Positions 12,501 to 24,412 of a stretch of 64,000 nucleotides of DNA are shown piece by piece. Origin of the DNA: Delphinapterus leucas (Eukaryota > Chordata > Mammalia > Artiodactyla > Monodontidae). Positions within the stretch are counted from its first letter, which is position 1. The number at the start of each line of letters is the position of its first letter. The notes beneath the pieces were generated by a model. The model was not told the origin of the DNA and searched no databases. It worked only from the letters and a program-made list of their open reading frames with translations. The DNA lies in assembly GCF_002288925.2 (NCBI RefSeq), contig NW_022098021.1, positions 29,218,667 to 29,282,666 on the forward strand, written 5' to 3'. A program made the translations under genes and the position numbers.

Positions 12501-15488
12501 ATATTAGGAAATGGTGTTCTATGGGCTTCTCCTAGGAGATAAGATTTTGCCTTTGTTAGCAAGGTTCCCGATAGTGCCTCAAGGGAATGCAGTAGCTCTC
12601 TCTCATCACACCACCTTTTTTCTTGCAATCAGGCTTTAGCCAGCAAGTTGGAAGAAAAGATTGCTCTAGGCAGCACTGGGGATTGCCTGTAGCCAGCTAT
12701 AATGTTTCTAGGAGATGGGAAAACACTAAAACTCTTAATATATCCTCTACCTTCCAGGTACGGCAGGGATTGGGTGGCAATTTTTGAAGGTCTGGGGCTT
12801 AACTCCCAGTATCCACTGATGTTGATCTATCTCTGCAGGTATATAATGAGATGAGATTAAGAATAGTCAAGGAGTAATTGTGGCTTTAGAAATAATTTTC
12901 CCCTAATATGATTCTATTTAGAAAATAACTTAAGTAACTATATTTTATTATATAGAAATATTATATATTATAATTATATAAATACAATTACAATAGTGTG
13001 TGAGGACAATATTTCCATGTTATAATTTCAATAGAGGTATTTCTGAAAATTTTTGAATTATATTATTTAAAAATCTAAACAAAATATATTTCCTTCAAAC
13101 TCATGATACACATGGCATATAGAGTGACAAAAATTCATATCCAACATTAAGAAAATCATATATATCATTGTTATCTTAACAGACATCACATAGATATTCA
13201 CTGTAAAATTGGAGCACTCGTCCTTAAATATTTAATTTGCTATGTGGCTTTAGCTGTAGCTTTGGTTCCTATTTAGTATGAGACCATATACCATAATCAC
13301 AGGCATGAATTTCCTTTTATTAAGATGAGGTCTTCAGGAAGTGTGTGTGTGTGTGTATTATAAATATTTATTTATATTTATATATTTATGTACAAAGATG
13401 TGGTATACATATTATACATTAATATATTAAATATTAATTTAATACCATAAATGTACTATTAAGGAAATTTATTTTAAAATTTCTAGCACTACATATTTGT
13501 GTGATTACTTTAAGTATCCTCATATTATTTAACTATTATTACATATTACTATTATTTTCATAATATCATTCTAAAGTTTCTGATTTAGAATAAATTAAAA
13601 GTGATCCTGGAGGATAAATTAAGTCTTCAGGAGGTGTAATTTATCATCTACTTTGAGAAAGAATTATTTTCTATTTTTTATCATGTGGGACAAAGAATCT
13701 GTTCTTAATTCTGAGATAACTGTGAAATTTCTTTTTATCTTCTTTTGTCTCCATGTTTCCTTTGGCAAAATATTTGAATAACTATTAACTAAATTGAATA
13801 ATACTAATAATGATTCTGTATCATTCCAGTAAAAGTAAAACTCCTAACTCCTGTCTTGACATGCTCCCATTAGATAGTCTCATAAAATTTAATTTTATGG
13901 TTCTCTTATATTCTTACAACTTAATTTTGTAAATGTGGTTAAAACTATGAAGCAGTTGCAACAACTCCTAGTTTACATGTACTTATAAATTTAAATACTA
14001 TATACATTTTTGACTAGTATAATAAAATTATATCTTATTTCTAAATTTTTCAAAAAAAGTTTATTAAATACTTGTTGAAATGTCATATAGCATTTAGGGC
14101 AGCAAATTCTGTCTATGAACAAATGTCCAATAATGGTGACAGAATTTTTTTCTTTAAATAACTTCAAGATAATTTACTCTTTCATGATGCAATACATTGC
14201 ATTGAAACTTATTTTTTACCCTGTAGATCTGAACTCCTAGTGTTACATAATGAGAGGTTGACATTATGATAAGCACAAGAAGTAATAGCTTGACTTGTCA
14301 GAAAGGTTCCAACCTTCTGAATGAATATATGTTATATATATATATATATTTTTTTTCTTTTCTTTTAAGGGATCAGAGTAGCCCATAAGAGAAGTGCAAA
14401 TACCATCGGACCAAAAGGACTGTGAGGTAAGGAGAGGTGTATGTGTATGTGAAGGGCAATAAAAAATGTTATGAAGTATATATGGGATTTCATTTCATAA
14501 CCAATATAAAATTAGGAAAATGAGGTATCTTACTAAGAGGTAGGAGAGCATAGAAAGGCAGTTTGTGTTTGGGGAAATATAGAGAGTATGTACTGGTGAA
14601 AGTGGAAGAAGGATGAATTCTCAGGAGATGATCCAAAAGAAGTAGTATAAAAGGCCAATGATTACTCCAGTGCCATATAGATGTCTGGTCGGATGGTGCT
14701 ACCCAAGGAGTCAACATAATCCATCTGTCATATTTACATTTGAAAAGAATACAGTGACACATACATGAAGGGTTGAATAGGGTTAAGTGGGGGACTGGGT
14801 AGAAGAAATTATAGCAGTAAATCCCATTAAAATTATAAGTAATGGGGACTGATATGACATATTTAGTAGTTAATATCAACAGATATTAATGTTTCATTTA
14901 ATATGTGTGTGTGCACCTGTTAAAGGGGGAGTTCAAAGAAGATCTAAGAGTCCTGACACCCAAAGAAGGCTAGAGGTAGGTAAGCCTGAAATACGTAGTT
15001 TGGTTACAGAAAATCTGGACTAAATCCAGACCCAATCTTGTTCCTACCCCAACATACCTCTTAAAGCTGATGAAAAGAAGGTGTGATCAATAACTGCACT
15101 GAGGCTCAGCCATTTTCTAAGTCTGTTTTGCATTCCCTTGAGTTATATATTAATTGACAAATTGTGAAACCAGCTTAGTGTTTACACTTTTGACACAATA
15201 TTGTTCAAGTATTCCCTTGAATTCCTCAGTTATTTTCTATGGATTTTAATATAATTAATACAAATAATTAATTAATACAAATAATTTAACTTCATAAAAT
15301 ATATGTTATAATTTAATATGAAACAAATTACTGTAGCTTAATGAGGGTCATCTTTTTTCATGTATTTTATCAAAATTCTTATCTAATCTTCTTGTTAGAT
15401 TCACCACTGAAATATATTTAATTATTTTGGAAATTTTACCTAAATTTCAGAAGTGTAATGTGGGACTCTATCTATGAATAATAAAGAT
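9595..15488. other. 5.9 kb AT-rich non-coding DNA
   Basis: No gene, RNA or clearly assignable repeat was found. Contents noted are a (GT)8 run at 13341-13356, an AT run at about 14332-14349, and a less AT-rich patch near 11560-12000 and 12600-12840 that I cannot assign. The 129-codon minus frame at 14490-14879 has no recognisable domain, signal peptide or neighbour support. I treat it as chance. Confidence 0.45.
13341..13356. repeat. (GT)8 microsatellite
   Basis: Eight uninterrupted GT units. Confidence 0.95.
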
Positions 15489-15717
15489 CTGTTCTAAACT
15501 TTTTTTGTTTTTGCGGTATGCGGGCCTCTCACTGCTGTGGCCTCTCCCGTAGCAGAGCACAGGCTCCGGACGCGCAGGCTCAGCTGCCATGGCTCACAGG
15601 ACCAGCCGCTCCGAGGCATGTAGAATCCTCCCGGACTGGGCCACGAACCCGTGTCCCCTGCATCGGCAGGTGGACTCTCAACCACTGCGCCACCAGGGAA
15701 GCACTGTTCCAAACTTT
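15489..15717 (-). mobile_element. CHR-type SINE with 14 bp target-site duplication
   Basis: The element spans 15503-15703 on the minus strand, with a T-rich tail at the left and its head at 15703. The flanks ctgttctaaacttt (15489-15502) and ctgttccaaacttt (15704-15717) differ at one base. The tRNA-like head and box B are recognisable. Confidence 0.93.
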
Positions 15718-16104
15718 GACTTGATAAAGTAATTTCACATGTAAAAAGAGATTGTCAGAACTGCATGCTATTTATTACTAAGTTTTAGTTCTCATAGTTT
15801 AATACTCAAATTAATTTTTAAATTATTCTCCACACATGTTTCTTCAATCTATGATTGAATTATCTAATGACTCTTTATATTTACAGTCTAGGACAATATG
15901 CTGTATCTTTGAGGAATTTTGTTATTTGTTGAAAAGAATCATCTCTCTGATATTTCCAGGCTGGTTCCCAATTCAGTCCCTCAGAATGAACATTTAAAAT
16001 AGTACTTCCTAAAAAAAATCCTTCAAACATTATGTGATCCATTGTATGTCTCTTGCTACTTTCTATAATTGCTTGTCCCTTTTATTCATAGCATATATCT
16101 CAAA
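15718..16104. other. Unassigned AT-rich DNA
   Basis: Nothing recognised. Confidence 0.4.
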
Positions 16105-16255
16105 TACATAATTTAGTTTTTTCAAATTTGTTGGTTGTCTGTCTGCCTCTGAGAAACTCCACTGAGGTCAAGAGCATGCCTGTGTTTCTTCCATGATATA
16201 TTCTCCACATCTAACATGAAATATAGTAGGTAGTCAATAAATACTTGAGGATAAG
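16105..16255 (+). mobile_element. L2/MIR-type 3' end relic
   Basis: Matches the general pattern of an L2 3' end: ctctgagaaactccactgag, then gcatgcctgtgtttc, then tagtaggtagtcaataaata. It is highly decayed, and L2 and MIR share this end, so the two cannot be separated by eye. Confidence 0.5.
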
Positions 16256-16261
16256 AACTAA

Positions 16262-16440
16262 ACAAGTCCCCTTCCAAGTGGATGTTCTTCAAATACCTGG
16301 AAAATATCTTATTTCCTGATTTTTCTTTCTTCCCCAGGCTAATCATCTCCAAACTTCCTTATATGATTTGGTTTTGTGACCCTTCTCCATCCTCATTGCT
16401 TCCTGAACATGTTCCAGGATGTCTAAATGCCTTTATGTTT
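16262..16440 (-). mobile_element. L3/CR1-type LINE relic
   Basis: On the plus strand, cttccccaggctaatcatct and the following ccttatatgatttggttt and ccttctccatcctcattgct match the inverted 3' part of ancient CR1/L3 LINEs. Read on the minus strand, an open frame over this stretch contains the motif SRYLKNIHLEGDLF, which fits the CR1-group C-terminal region. This would be a very old amniote LINE fragment. Confidence 0.5.
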
Positions 16441-19400
16441 TGATTCCCATAAATGAATGCAATTGCTTCCATCAATTTATGTGTTCTTCTAGACAAATGC
16501 ACCAAAATGCTAATACTTCAACTACTGAACTAACACCTTAAGCTCAGTTCAAATATTTTGAGGCTGCTGTCTCATCTCCCTATGTTTCTATGTTTCTTAC
16601 CTGATTGCTATACAAACTGTTACTCAAGTATAGTATTCTGGAACATTCATTCAAATTTTCTGCTCAGTTTTTAAAAAAGCGTGGTTTTTAACTGTTTCCT
16701 AAAGAACTCTAATAATGTGATTCAAGAGCACACCTCAGAGTGATGCTTAAAACACATCCATGGATACTTTAGATACTACATCTCCAATTCAACCAGAACA
16801 CAACTTTCTAAACTATCTATTTATATAAGCTTTCATTTGGATAAAAAAAAGTAAGCTCACTCTTAACAAATAAACTAGTGTGTTGCCAAATTATTCCACT
16901 TTTATTTTACTTTGTTTTGATTTGTTACAGATGGTGATAGGTGTGGGTGGGAGGGGTTGGACTTGATGAGTTCATATATAAAGTTTCATCTCCCTGTCCA
17001 GATATTTGAACTATGTAAGATATTTTTCCTTTTTTTCTTTATAAACACATTGCAGTCAACAGCATGAGATGAAAATATTTGCAATGAACTTTTTACATCT
17101 ATTGTTAAGAAAGTGTCTAAGATATAATACATGAAGGTTCTGTTTGTTGTTGTGATGTTTCAGTGTCTCCCTTCTTTGCCATTTACTGATATTTATCCAA
17201 ATTCTTGAACAATAAGTTGATGTGGGCGCAGTGTTAGCACTACTGATACACTTTAAAGCTGACAGTGTACTTAAACTGCATTTAGGTCAGTTCTTCCAAA
17301 AGCAGAACCTTTATTTTACAATATTAAAGAGCCAGCTTCAACCCATAGCCACCCAGTACTTTCTTACTTTCAAGATGTTGTGCTGTAAACTCATTCAAGG
17401 ATACATAACTAAAGACTATGGAGCAATTAAGAATATTAGACCAATGTAAGTGTTCTGAAGTGCCATTTTGCAATGTTTTTTCATCATAATGAGATTCTTA
17501 TACTTCTTTTTTTTTATTTAAACTGAAAAATAATAACAAAAACCTGAGGTATGGCCAAAAAAAATAATAAGCCCACTAGATTTATATATTGGTATTTAGT
17601 AACTCCTACCAATATCACTGAGTAAACTAAAAAGTCCAAGTTCTAGTTGCTGTATGGTCTCAGTGAAAGATAGGATAAATGTTTTCTCTATTGATTATAA
17701 TGTCAGAAATGTGTTTCTAAAAGAGAGTAGAATATTATGGATCTATGTCTCATAGGGAAAATGGAAGAAAAGTTAAAAACCCAGAGATCAATTTAAATTA
17801 CTACTTATTATTAGTCCTTCATCCACAAATACTGTACTTACATTTGTTTATTGGTTACTTGCTGTGAGTTTTAATTATAAATATTCTGGTTTGTGAAATG
17901 TTGCTTATTTTTCTTCCTTTCTGGAATACATTTTCTAAATTTAGACTGAGCAATATTCATCTCTGAATAAAGAGATTTACATTTGTATCAATGAATCATA
18001 CCAGTTAGCTTGCAGCTCCACCATGAATTGTGCCACAGCTTGGAACCTCCTTCAAGGCACTTCATGGGTACAACCTTGATTGTTTCCTGTCTCTCAGAAT
18101 TATTGCCATTACTTGCCTGATATTCATTGTCTTACAACGCATTTTCTCATCTGTCTGTTTTTATTGTGTCAGACAGAAGATTAAATTTGGTGCCTGTTAC
18201 TTTAACTTAACTGGAAATATAAGCATAAAATTACTTTTGATTTAAAAATTGCTTAACTCTAACATATTCATGTATAAAATAATATTAGTTTATAAAATTA
18301 TATACCAATATTTGGAATAATATATTGATATATGATAAATAATATATCATAATGTACTATATCATTTTAATAATAATTTTAATATACTACTATGTTCAAT
18401 TTACCAAATTGTCAATGTTTTTCTAGTTAACAGATTTTGTGTACTATTTATAATGTATATTGTACCACAAAACTAGAAATATATTCACTTTTCTTTTCTC
18501 CTAAAATTTTAGAGTTTGATTTTTGACATTTCCATTTTTGATATAATGATTTTTGATAAATATTTTAATTAAAACTCTTAGATATTATTTAAAATTTGTT
18601 AAATAGCTGATATAGCTTGAGTCTCTCATTTATTTAAAGTTAAAAATATTGAAATAGAAAACATACTTATTGTTATATGCCTGCTTTAGTTCATAAATTT
18701 ATGCACCTTACAAAATGAAATTTAATTTTATGAGAATAAAAGAGGCATGGGATGGAAACTAGAAAAATAGAAGTTATATATTCCAATTAATATTTCTGGT
18801 GAGGAAGTTGAGACCTTCTGATGGTAAATGACTCAGGAAAATTCATACATAGGGTTGCTGGTAAGACTTAGAATCACACTTCTTTCTCTAAGTTACTACC
18901 CCTTTTTAGTGCATATTATCTACTAAAGCAAGACCTATGGCTTTGAATAAAGCTGTTTTCTTAATTTTATCTTACTGACACAAAATATTATGGCTACATG
19001 CAAAGGCAGACATTTTCTTCATTGAGAGTAGAAAGAGAAAGATCATTCTTTTCAAGATAGATAGACAAATAAATGACAGATATTGCAAAACTAGTATTAA
19101 AATTGTGTTAATTCTGAATATATTAATGATTCTTCTATATTACACTAGCTTTAAGAAACCCTAGAAAATTATACATTTGAACTGTCATATAAGATATTAA
19201 TTCAGACACACCATCTCCTCAGAGGTGTGTGTATCTGAATCTCAGAGGATATATAAAGTAATAAGTGTAAATGTTGATTACAATTATTAGCTTACTGAAC
19301 TTATTAGAAGGTAATTTTAGTAGTAGAAGCATCACAATATTCTATAAAATCTTATAATTTAAGGCTAACTGAAAACAACACAAAACAAACCCAGTGATGA

Positions 19401-19504
19401 AATTCAATGATCACATCTACACATCTATTCCTAAATACATGCATATAATATCAGCTGATAGAGTAATTATGCTAATTACTACACCAAATACTGTCTTCAA
19501 AATG
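16441..19504. other. 3 kb AT-rich non-coding DNA
   Basis: No gene or assignable repeat. A short imperfect inverted repeat, tcagacacacc ... ggtgtgtgtatctga, lies at about 19202-19238 and could form a small hairpin. Frames at 17222-17449 and 18030-18245 have no family similarity. Confidence 0.4.
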
Positions 19505-19852
19505 CCATGATATATCTTTTTTTTTTTTTTTAAAGAAGATGTTGGGATAGGAGTTTATTAATTAATTTATTTATTTTTGCTGTGTTGGGTCTTCATTTCT
19601 GTGTGAGGGCTTTCTCTAGTTGTGGCAAACTGGGGCCACTCTTCAAATCTTCATCATGGTGTGTGGGCCTCTCACTATCGTGGTCTCTCTTGTTGCAGAG
19701 CATAGGCTCCAGACTCAGTAGTTGTGGCTCACAGGCCTAGTTGCTCCGTGACATGTGGGATCCTCCCAGACCAGGGCTCGAACCAGTGTCCCCTGCATTA
19801 GCAGGCAGATTCTCAACCACTGCACCACCAGGGAAGTCCCATGATATATCTT
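19505..19852 (-). mobile_element. Older, longer CHR-type SINE with target-site duplication
   Basis: The element spans 19519-19840 on the minus strand and is about 320 bp, longer than the ~200 bp copies elsewhere in the window. It includes the extra body section tgctgtgttgggtcttcatt and ggctttctctagttgtggc, found in the CHR-2-like form shared with ruminants. Flanks atgatatatctt at 19507-19518 and 19841-19852 are identical, extended to ccatgatatatctt if the shared cc is counted. More substitutions than in the short copies suggest an older insertion. Confidence 0.9.
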
Positions 19853-20673
19853 AATAAGCTTTGCTCTATAAATGTATAGAGAAAAAAATTAAATCAATAA
19901 ATTTGGCTGCATATCTACATAAAAAGAAAATAGTTATAGATCTCCATTTATTTAGGTCTTTTAAAATGACTAATGAAGTAGTGCTACCTGATATGGTTCA
20001 CAGAGAAGCAGCAATAGAATCACCTGGTTTGAAATACAAACTCTCCAGCTCTCTCTATAACTACTGAATCATAATACCAAAGAGAGCAACCATATGACAT
20101 TGTGTTAGAGCAGAGGCTGCTCTGTTGGTTGGCCTGTGTGGCCTTTTCCAACCTAACTGGGTTATGATTTCCCATAGGAATATTTCGGACCTATACATTT
20201 GAAGGCTGCAAAACGGTCTCTGTGCTCCCTTAGAGAATCCATCCTGAAATCCCACACTGGATGACATCTCTGTGTAACTTACATTATTTTGTACCATTCA
20301 TTTCCTTTGTAACATGTATGGAAAACCTCAATTAAATTATTATTTGTGCAAAAGAAAATTACTGCAATAACCACTTGCTATTCATCCATTACTAACTTTT
20401 ATTTATATATATATATATATATTTATGTGATATATATGTATACGCTTAATGTGAGACAGATGTTTCTCCAGATAAAATTGATAATAATTACAAGATGTAA
20501 GAATATTTAAAAATATAGGAAAACACTAATAGAAATAAAACATTCATTGTAAGTGATTATAGTTGAGAGGTAGAAATACGACAGCTGTATATAATGATAT
20601 TAATATGTAAATAATAATAAAAAGAAAACTAAATTAAAAGTCCTATAGCATGTGTTTAAAAAGACAAAATGAG
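19853..20673. other. Unassigned AT-rich DNA
   Basis: Contains an AT run at about 20404-20422. No gene or repeat family recognised. Confidence 0.4.
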
Positions 20674-20889
20674 GGGGCTTCCCTGGTGGCTCAGTGGTTG
20701 AGAGTCCACCTGCTGATGCAGGGAACGTGGGTTCGTGCCCCGGTCCGGGAGGATCCCACGTGCTGCGGAGTGGCTGGGCCCGTGAGCCATAGCCGCTGAT
20801 CCTGCGCGTCCAGAGCCTGTGCTCCGCAACGGGAGAGGCCACAACAGTGAGAGGCCCGCGTACCGCAAAAAAAAAAAAAAAAAAAAAAA
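20674..20889 (+). mobile_element. CHR-type SINE with 23 nt poly(A)
   Basis: This is a full-length short-form SINE: ggggcttccctggtggctca head, box A, box B (gggttcgtgcc) and the terminal gaggcccgcgtaccgc. It is followed by 23 uninterrupted A residues at 20867-20889. The pure A tail and few differences from the other copies suggest a fairly young insertion. No convincing target-site duplication was found beyond a few A/G bases. Confidence 0.93.
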
Positions 20890-20949
20890 GTACAGTGTTA
20901 TAAGATTAATAGGTACTAGGAATAGGTACTAGTCACATGATTAATATAA

Positions 20950-21190
20950 CTAACACTGCTCTATGTTATATCTGAAAGAGAGTAAATCCTATGAGGTCTC
21001 ACCACTAGCAAAAAAAAAAAATTGTTCTTTTTCTTTTATTTTGTACCTTTATAAGATGATGGATGTTCCCTAAAATTAATGTGATAATCATTTCATGATA
21101 TATGTAAGTCAAATAATTATGCTGTACAATTTAAACTTATACAGTGCTGTATGACAATTATATCTCAATAAAACTGGAAGGAAAATTCTA
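20950..21190 (+). mobile_element. L1 3' end fragment
   Basis: Carries the typical L1 3' UTR phrases gagagtaaatcctatgag, gatgatggatgttccctaaa and the terminal tatctcaataaaactggaa. It begins shortly after the SINE at 20674-20889, so the SINE may have landed beside or within its 5' part. Confidence 0.75.
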
Positions 21191-21264
21191 CTAAATTAAT
21201 CTTTGATACTAGGGAAAAAAGATTAATAGAATAAATATAAATAAATTCACAAATAAGAGAAAAA

Positions 21265-21770
21265 AAATGAAAAGGCATGGAAGAATCTTAAATGCATATT
21301 ACTAAGTGAAGGGTGCCAACTGAAAAGACTACATACTGTATGATTTCAACTATATGAAATCTGGAACATACAAAACAATGGAAACAGTAAAAATATCAGG
21401 GGTTTCAAGGAGCTGGGGATTGGGGATGTATGAAGAGGCAAAACATAAAGGATATTTAGGGCAGTGAACATACTCTGTATGATAACATAATGATGGATAC
21501 ATGTTATTATACACTTGTCCAAACTCATAGGATGTACATTACCAAATGTAAAGAGTAAAGTAAACTATGGATTTGGGGTTATTCTAATGTGTTGATGTAG
21601 TTTATCAATTGTGACAAATATACCCCTATTGTGGGGAAAGTTAACAAAGGGTGAAGCTATAAATGTGTGGGAGCAGGAGGTACATGGAAATTCTCTGACC
21701 TCCCCTCTCAATTTTTCTGTGAACTTTATACTACTTCAAAATAAAGTGTTAATTAAAAAGATAATTATAT
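21265..21770 (+). mobile_element. L1M-like 3' UTR fragment
   Basis: Similar to a standard old L1 3' UTR, with ctacatactgtatgatttca, gatggatacatgttattata, and the end block caatttttctgtgaacttta before caaaataaag. It is related to the shorter fragment at 47545-47870. Confidence 0.7.
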
Positions 21771-21824
21771 TGACAAATTTACTATATATGAGTTTTTCTT
21801 TATGTATTATGATTTTTCAAAACA

Positions 21825-21960
21825 AGGGTCAGCCTGTTTTTTTGTTTTTTGTTTTTTGTTTTTCCTGTAACAGGCAGACAGTAAATAAGCTTTGCAGGCC
21901 AAGAAGCAAAACAGAATTTGTGTAGGTATTATATAACAATGGAGGGGAAAAAAAAAAAAC
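21825..21960 (-). mobile_element. hAT (MER1/Charlie-type) DNA transposon relic
   Basis: On the plus strand, cctgtaacaggcagacagta followed by aataagctttgcaggcca matches the inverted end of the widespread mammalian hAT repeat whose other orientation is seen at 62555-62785. Short fragment with no transposase. Confidence 0.5.
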
Positions 21961-22109
21961 AAAAAAATGAATATTCTCCTACAAAGTTTTTCTTTGCTTC
22001 TCGGAAACCCACTGACCTTTACTCCTGGAAACTCACCAGATGTGTTCTCTGAACTTCTCTTTTGGAACTTAAACACTGCCCTCATATTGTGGGGTAACTT
22101 GCCATGTGG

Positions 22110-22236
22110 AGAAGCATGTTAGGAGCACAGGCTCTGGAGTAGATTTACAGATTAACCTGTCTAGAATCTTCACTTTCCCCAGTTATAAAATAAGTAGTAC
22201 CTACTTCAGAGATTTGTTTTAAAGATTAAATTAGGT
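22110..22236 (+). mobile_element. MIR SINE
   Basis: The sequence gcacaggctctggagtagat, then cactttccccagttataaaa and gtagtacctacttcagagat match the MIR core. It appears cut by the adjoining L1 fragment at 22237. A weak continuation may lie near 22560-22620. Confidence 0.65.
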
Positions 22237-22320
22237 TTGTATTTTTGTTATTGAGTTGCAAGTGTTTTTTATGTATTCTGGATACTAGGCCTTTATTGGA
22301 CATATAATTTGCAAACATAC
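22237..22320 (-). mobile_element. Short L1 ORF2 C-terminal fragment
   Basis: Similarity to the inverted L1 ORF2 end: gtattctggatactaggcct followed by ttattggacatataatttgc. Confidence 0.5.
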
Positions 22321-24049
22321 CAATCATCCTGAATCTGCCAATAACCATACAAGGTGTAAATCATGGTATGACTGTGGCCTGGAATGACTGTCTAAACAAT
22401 CCATGCTTCTATAAAGAAGGATAATTTTATTGAGTATACATATATATTGTGAACATAGAGCACTGTATCCACAAGTGGAATATCTGTTTGGTTAACCTAA
22501 AATACATCTAAAATAAAATTTCACATTATGAATGGAAAGCATTTTATATTTGTATGTCTAAAGTGGCAAAGTAGTAAGAACTAACACAGTATCTAGCATA
22601 TAGCAGCATGTTAATACATGTTTTTCTTTTGGTTACTTGCTATCTCATTCTATTGCTAATGAAGATATCATGCTGTTACTACACAGTTGGAGACTGACTG
22701 GAAATCTCAGAAGTATTAAGGAAATTTTGATTGCATTAAATGCATGCCTATGCTAGGTAGGCTTATTTTTTCACTGGTGTATTTTCTGTTAAATCAGGAT
22801 ATATGTGTGTCTGTGTGTGTGCGTGTATGTCTGTGTGTCTTTTGAAGAATCTTGATTTTATACTGAATGTGATCCTCATATTTTGAGAAATACAGGTAAA
22901 CTGTTCAATCTACTCAAGCTTATTGGGGACTTTGTTCCACATATATATACAGTCTTAATTTTAGTTAGAGAACTTGAGTATGAAACTAGAGATATGGTGG
23001 AAGGGCATGACTAAATGTAGTTCTTCACATTCATTTTTTATTTTATTTTCTTCCTTCTTGTAGCCTGGACATTTCTTTAAGAATTTCTCCTTTGTGGTCC
23101 CTTTCTTCTTGAGCAGAAAAAGGGAAGAGAAGATGTCCAATCGCATGTTTGGTTCCTTGCTGCTTCAAGCCCTGCCTTAGAAAATTGTTTGAAAGCTACC
23201 ACAGTTATGCAGCCTATCTGTAAAATGTAGATCATTTCTATTTTGTTCAAGATGTAGGTATCAATGTCTAGTCTTGTATTCCAAGAGATCCCAATACTCC
23301 TTACATTCCCACCCCTTCCAGAAGCAGTGTGGTTCAGTGATTCTATACCATTACCTTTGTACAAAAATATGGAAAAACCTTTCTCAAGAAAAAGTGTGGA
23401 AAGGACTAAAGAGGGAACTTTGAGGGCTGTCAATGCATTATTTTCACCTGTTCCTCATAAACTTTGTCTTCATTTGTTGTATTTGAGACACAGGTAACCA
23501 GTAATGAGAAATTAAAGTATTTAATTTTAGAAAATGTCTTTGAAATAATGCTTTGAATAGGATGAAATTAAAATCTATTTTCTAACTACCTATCTAATTC
23601 AAAATGCTCTTCTCATGAGCAATCATTCCTACTCCTTTAGCAGTTTCTCATGATAGTTGGTATTTGACTCCAGATTTGAAAATAACATATTTATATTATT
23701 ATGTATAGATATTTCCATTTTTGACCTTAATATTGTGGAAGGTATAGTTGAACTTCTTTTCCAGTCAAAGCTTGATTATTTATAACACATTTTTTGTTAC
23801 ACCAGTTTTCAGAATTTTCATCTTTATGACTATATATATATTATTCACAACTGAGACATGAAACATTCTCTGATGTATTTTCATTTTTTTTTCTGGATAA
23901 GAATTTTTAAAGAATTGTTAAAGGAGGAGAGTCTCTAGAAAGTAAATCTGAAGACCTGTGTTACATATAAACAATTGAAGTCATAACCCCAGGTTAGTCA
24001 ATCTAACTAGGCTGATCATTTGTTTTGATGTGATTTATATGTTACTTTT
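22321..24049. other. Unassigned AT-rich DNA
   Basis: Includes a degenerate TG-rich run at about 22804-22840. The overlapping opposite-strand frames at 23077-23497 (118 and 77 codons) have no recognisable domain and no supporting splice or promoter context. They are left out as genes. Confidence 0.4.
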
Positions 24050-24412
24050 TTAATTTATTTTTTTATTTTATATTGTAGTATAGTTGATTTACAATGTTGC
24101 ATTAGTTTCAGTTGTACAGCAAAGTGATTCAGTTATACATACAAATATATCTGTTCTTTTTCAGATTCTTTTTCCGTATAGGTTATTGCAGAATATTGAG
24201 TAGAGTTCCCTGTGTTACAGAGTAGGTCTTTGTTGATTATCTATTTTATATATAGTAGTGTCTATATGTCAATCCCAAACTCCTAATTTATCCCTCCTCA
24301 CAGTGTTTCCCCTTTGGTAACCATAAGTTTGTTTTCAAAGTCTATGAGTCTGCTTCTCTTTTGTAAATAATTTCATTTGTATTTTTTTTTTTAGATCACA
24401 CATGATGTATTT
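24050..24412 (-). mobile_element. L1 3' UTR fragment (cetartiodactyl type)
   Basis: Inverted L1 3' end: attgtagtatagttgattta, cagttgtacagcaaagtgat, agtagagttccctgtgttac, ggtaaccataagtttgtttt. It resembles the copy at 41455-41900. Confidence 0.85.

Noticed and set aside
14490..14879. 129-codon minus frame
   Set aside because: No domain, no conserved motif, no splice or promoter context. Expected by chance in several kilobases of AT-rich DNA.
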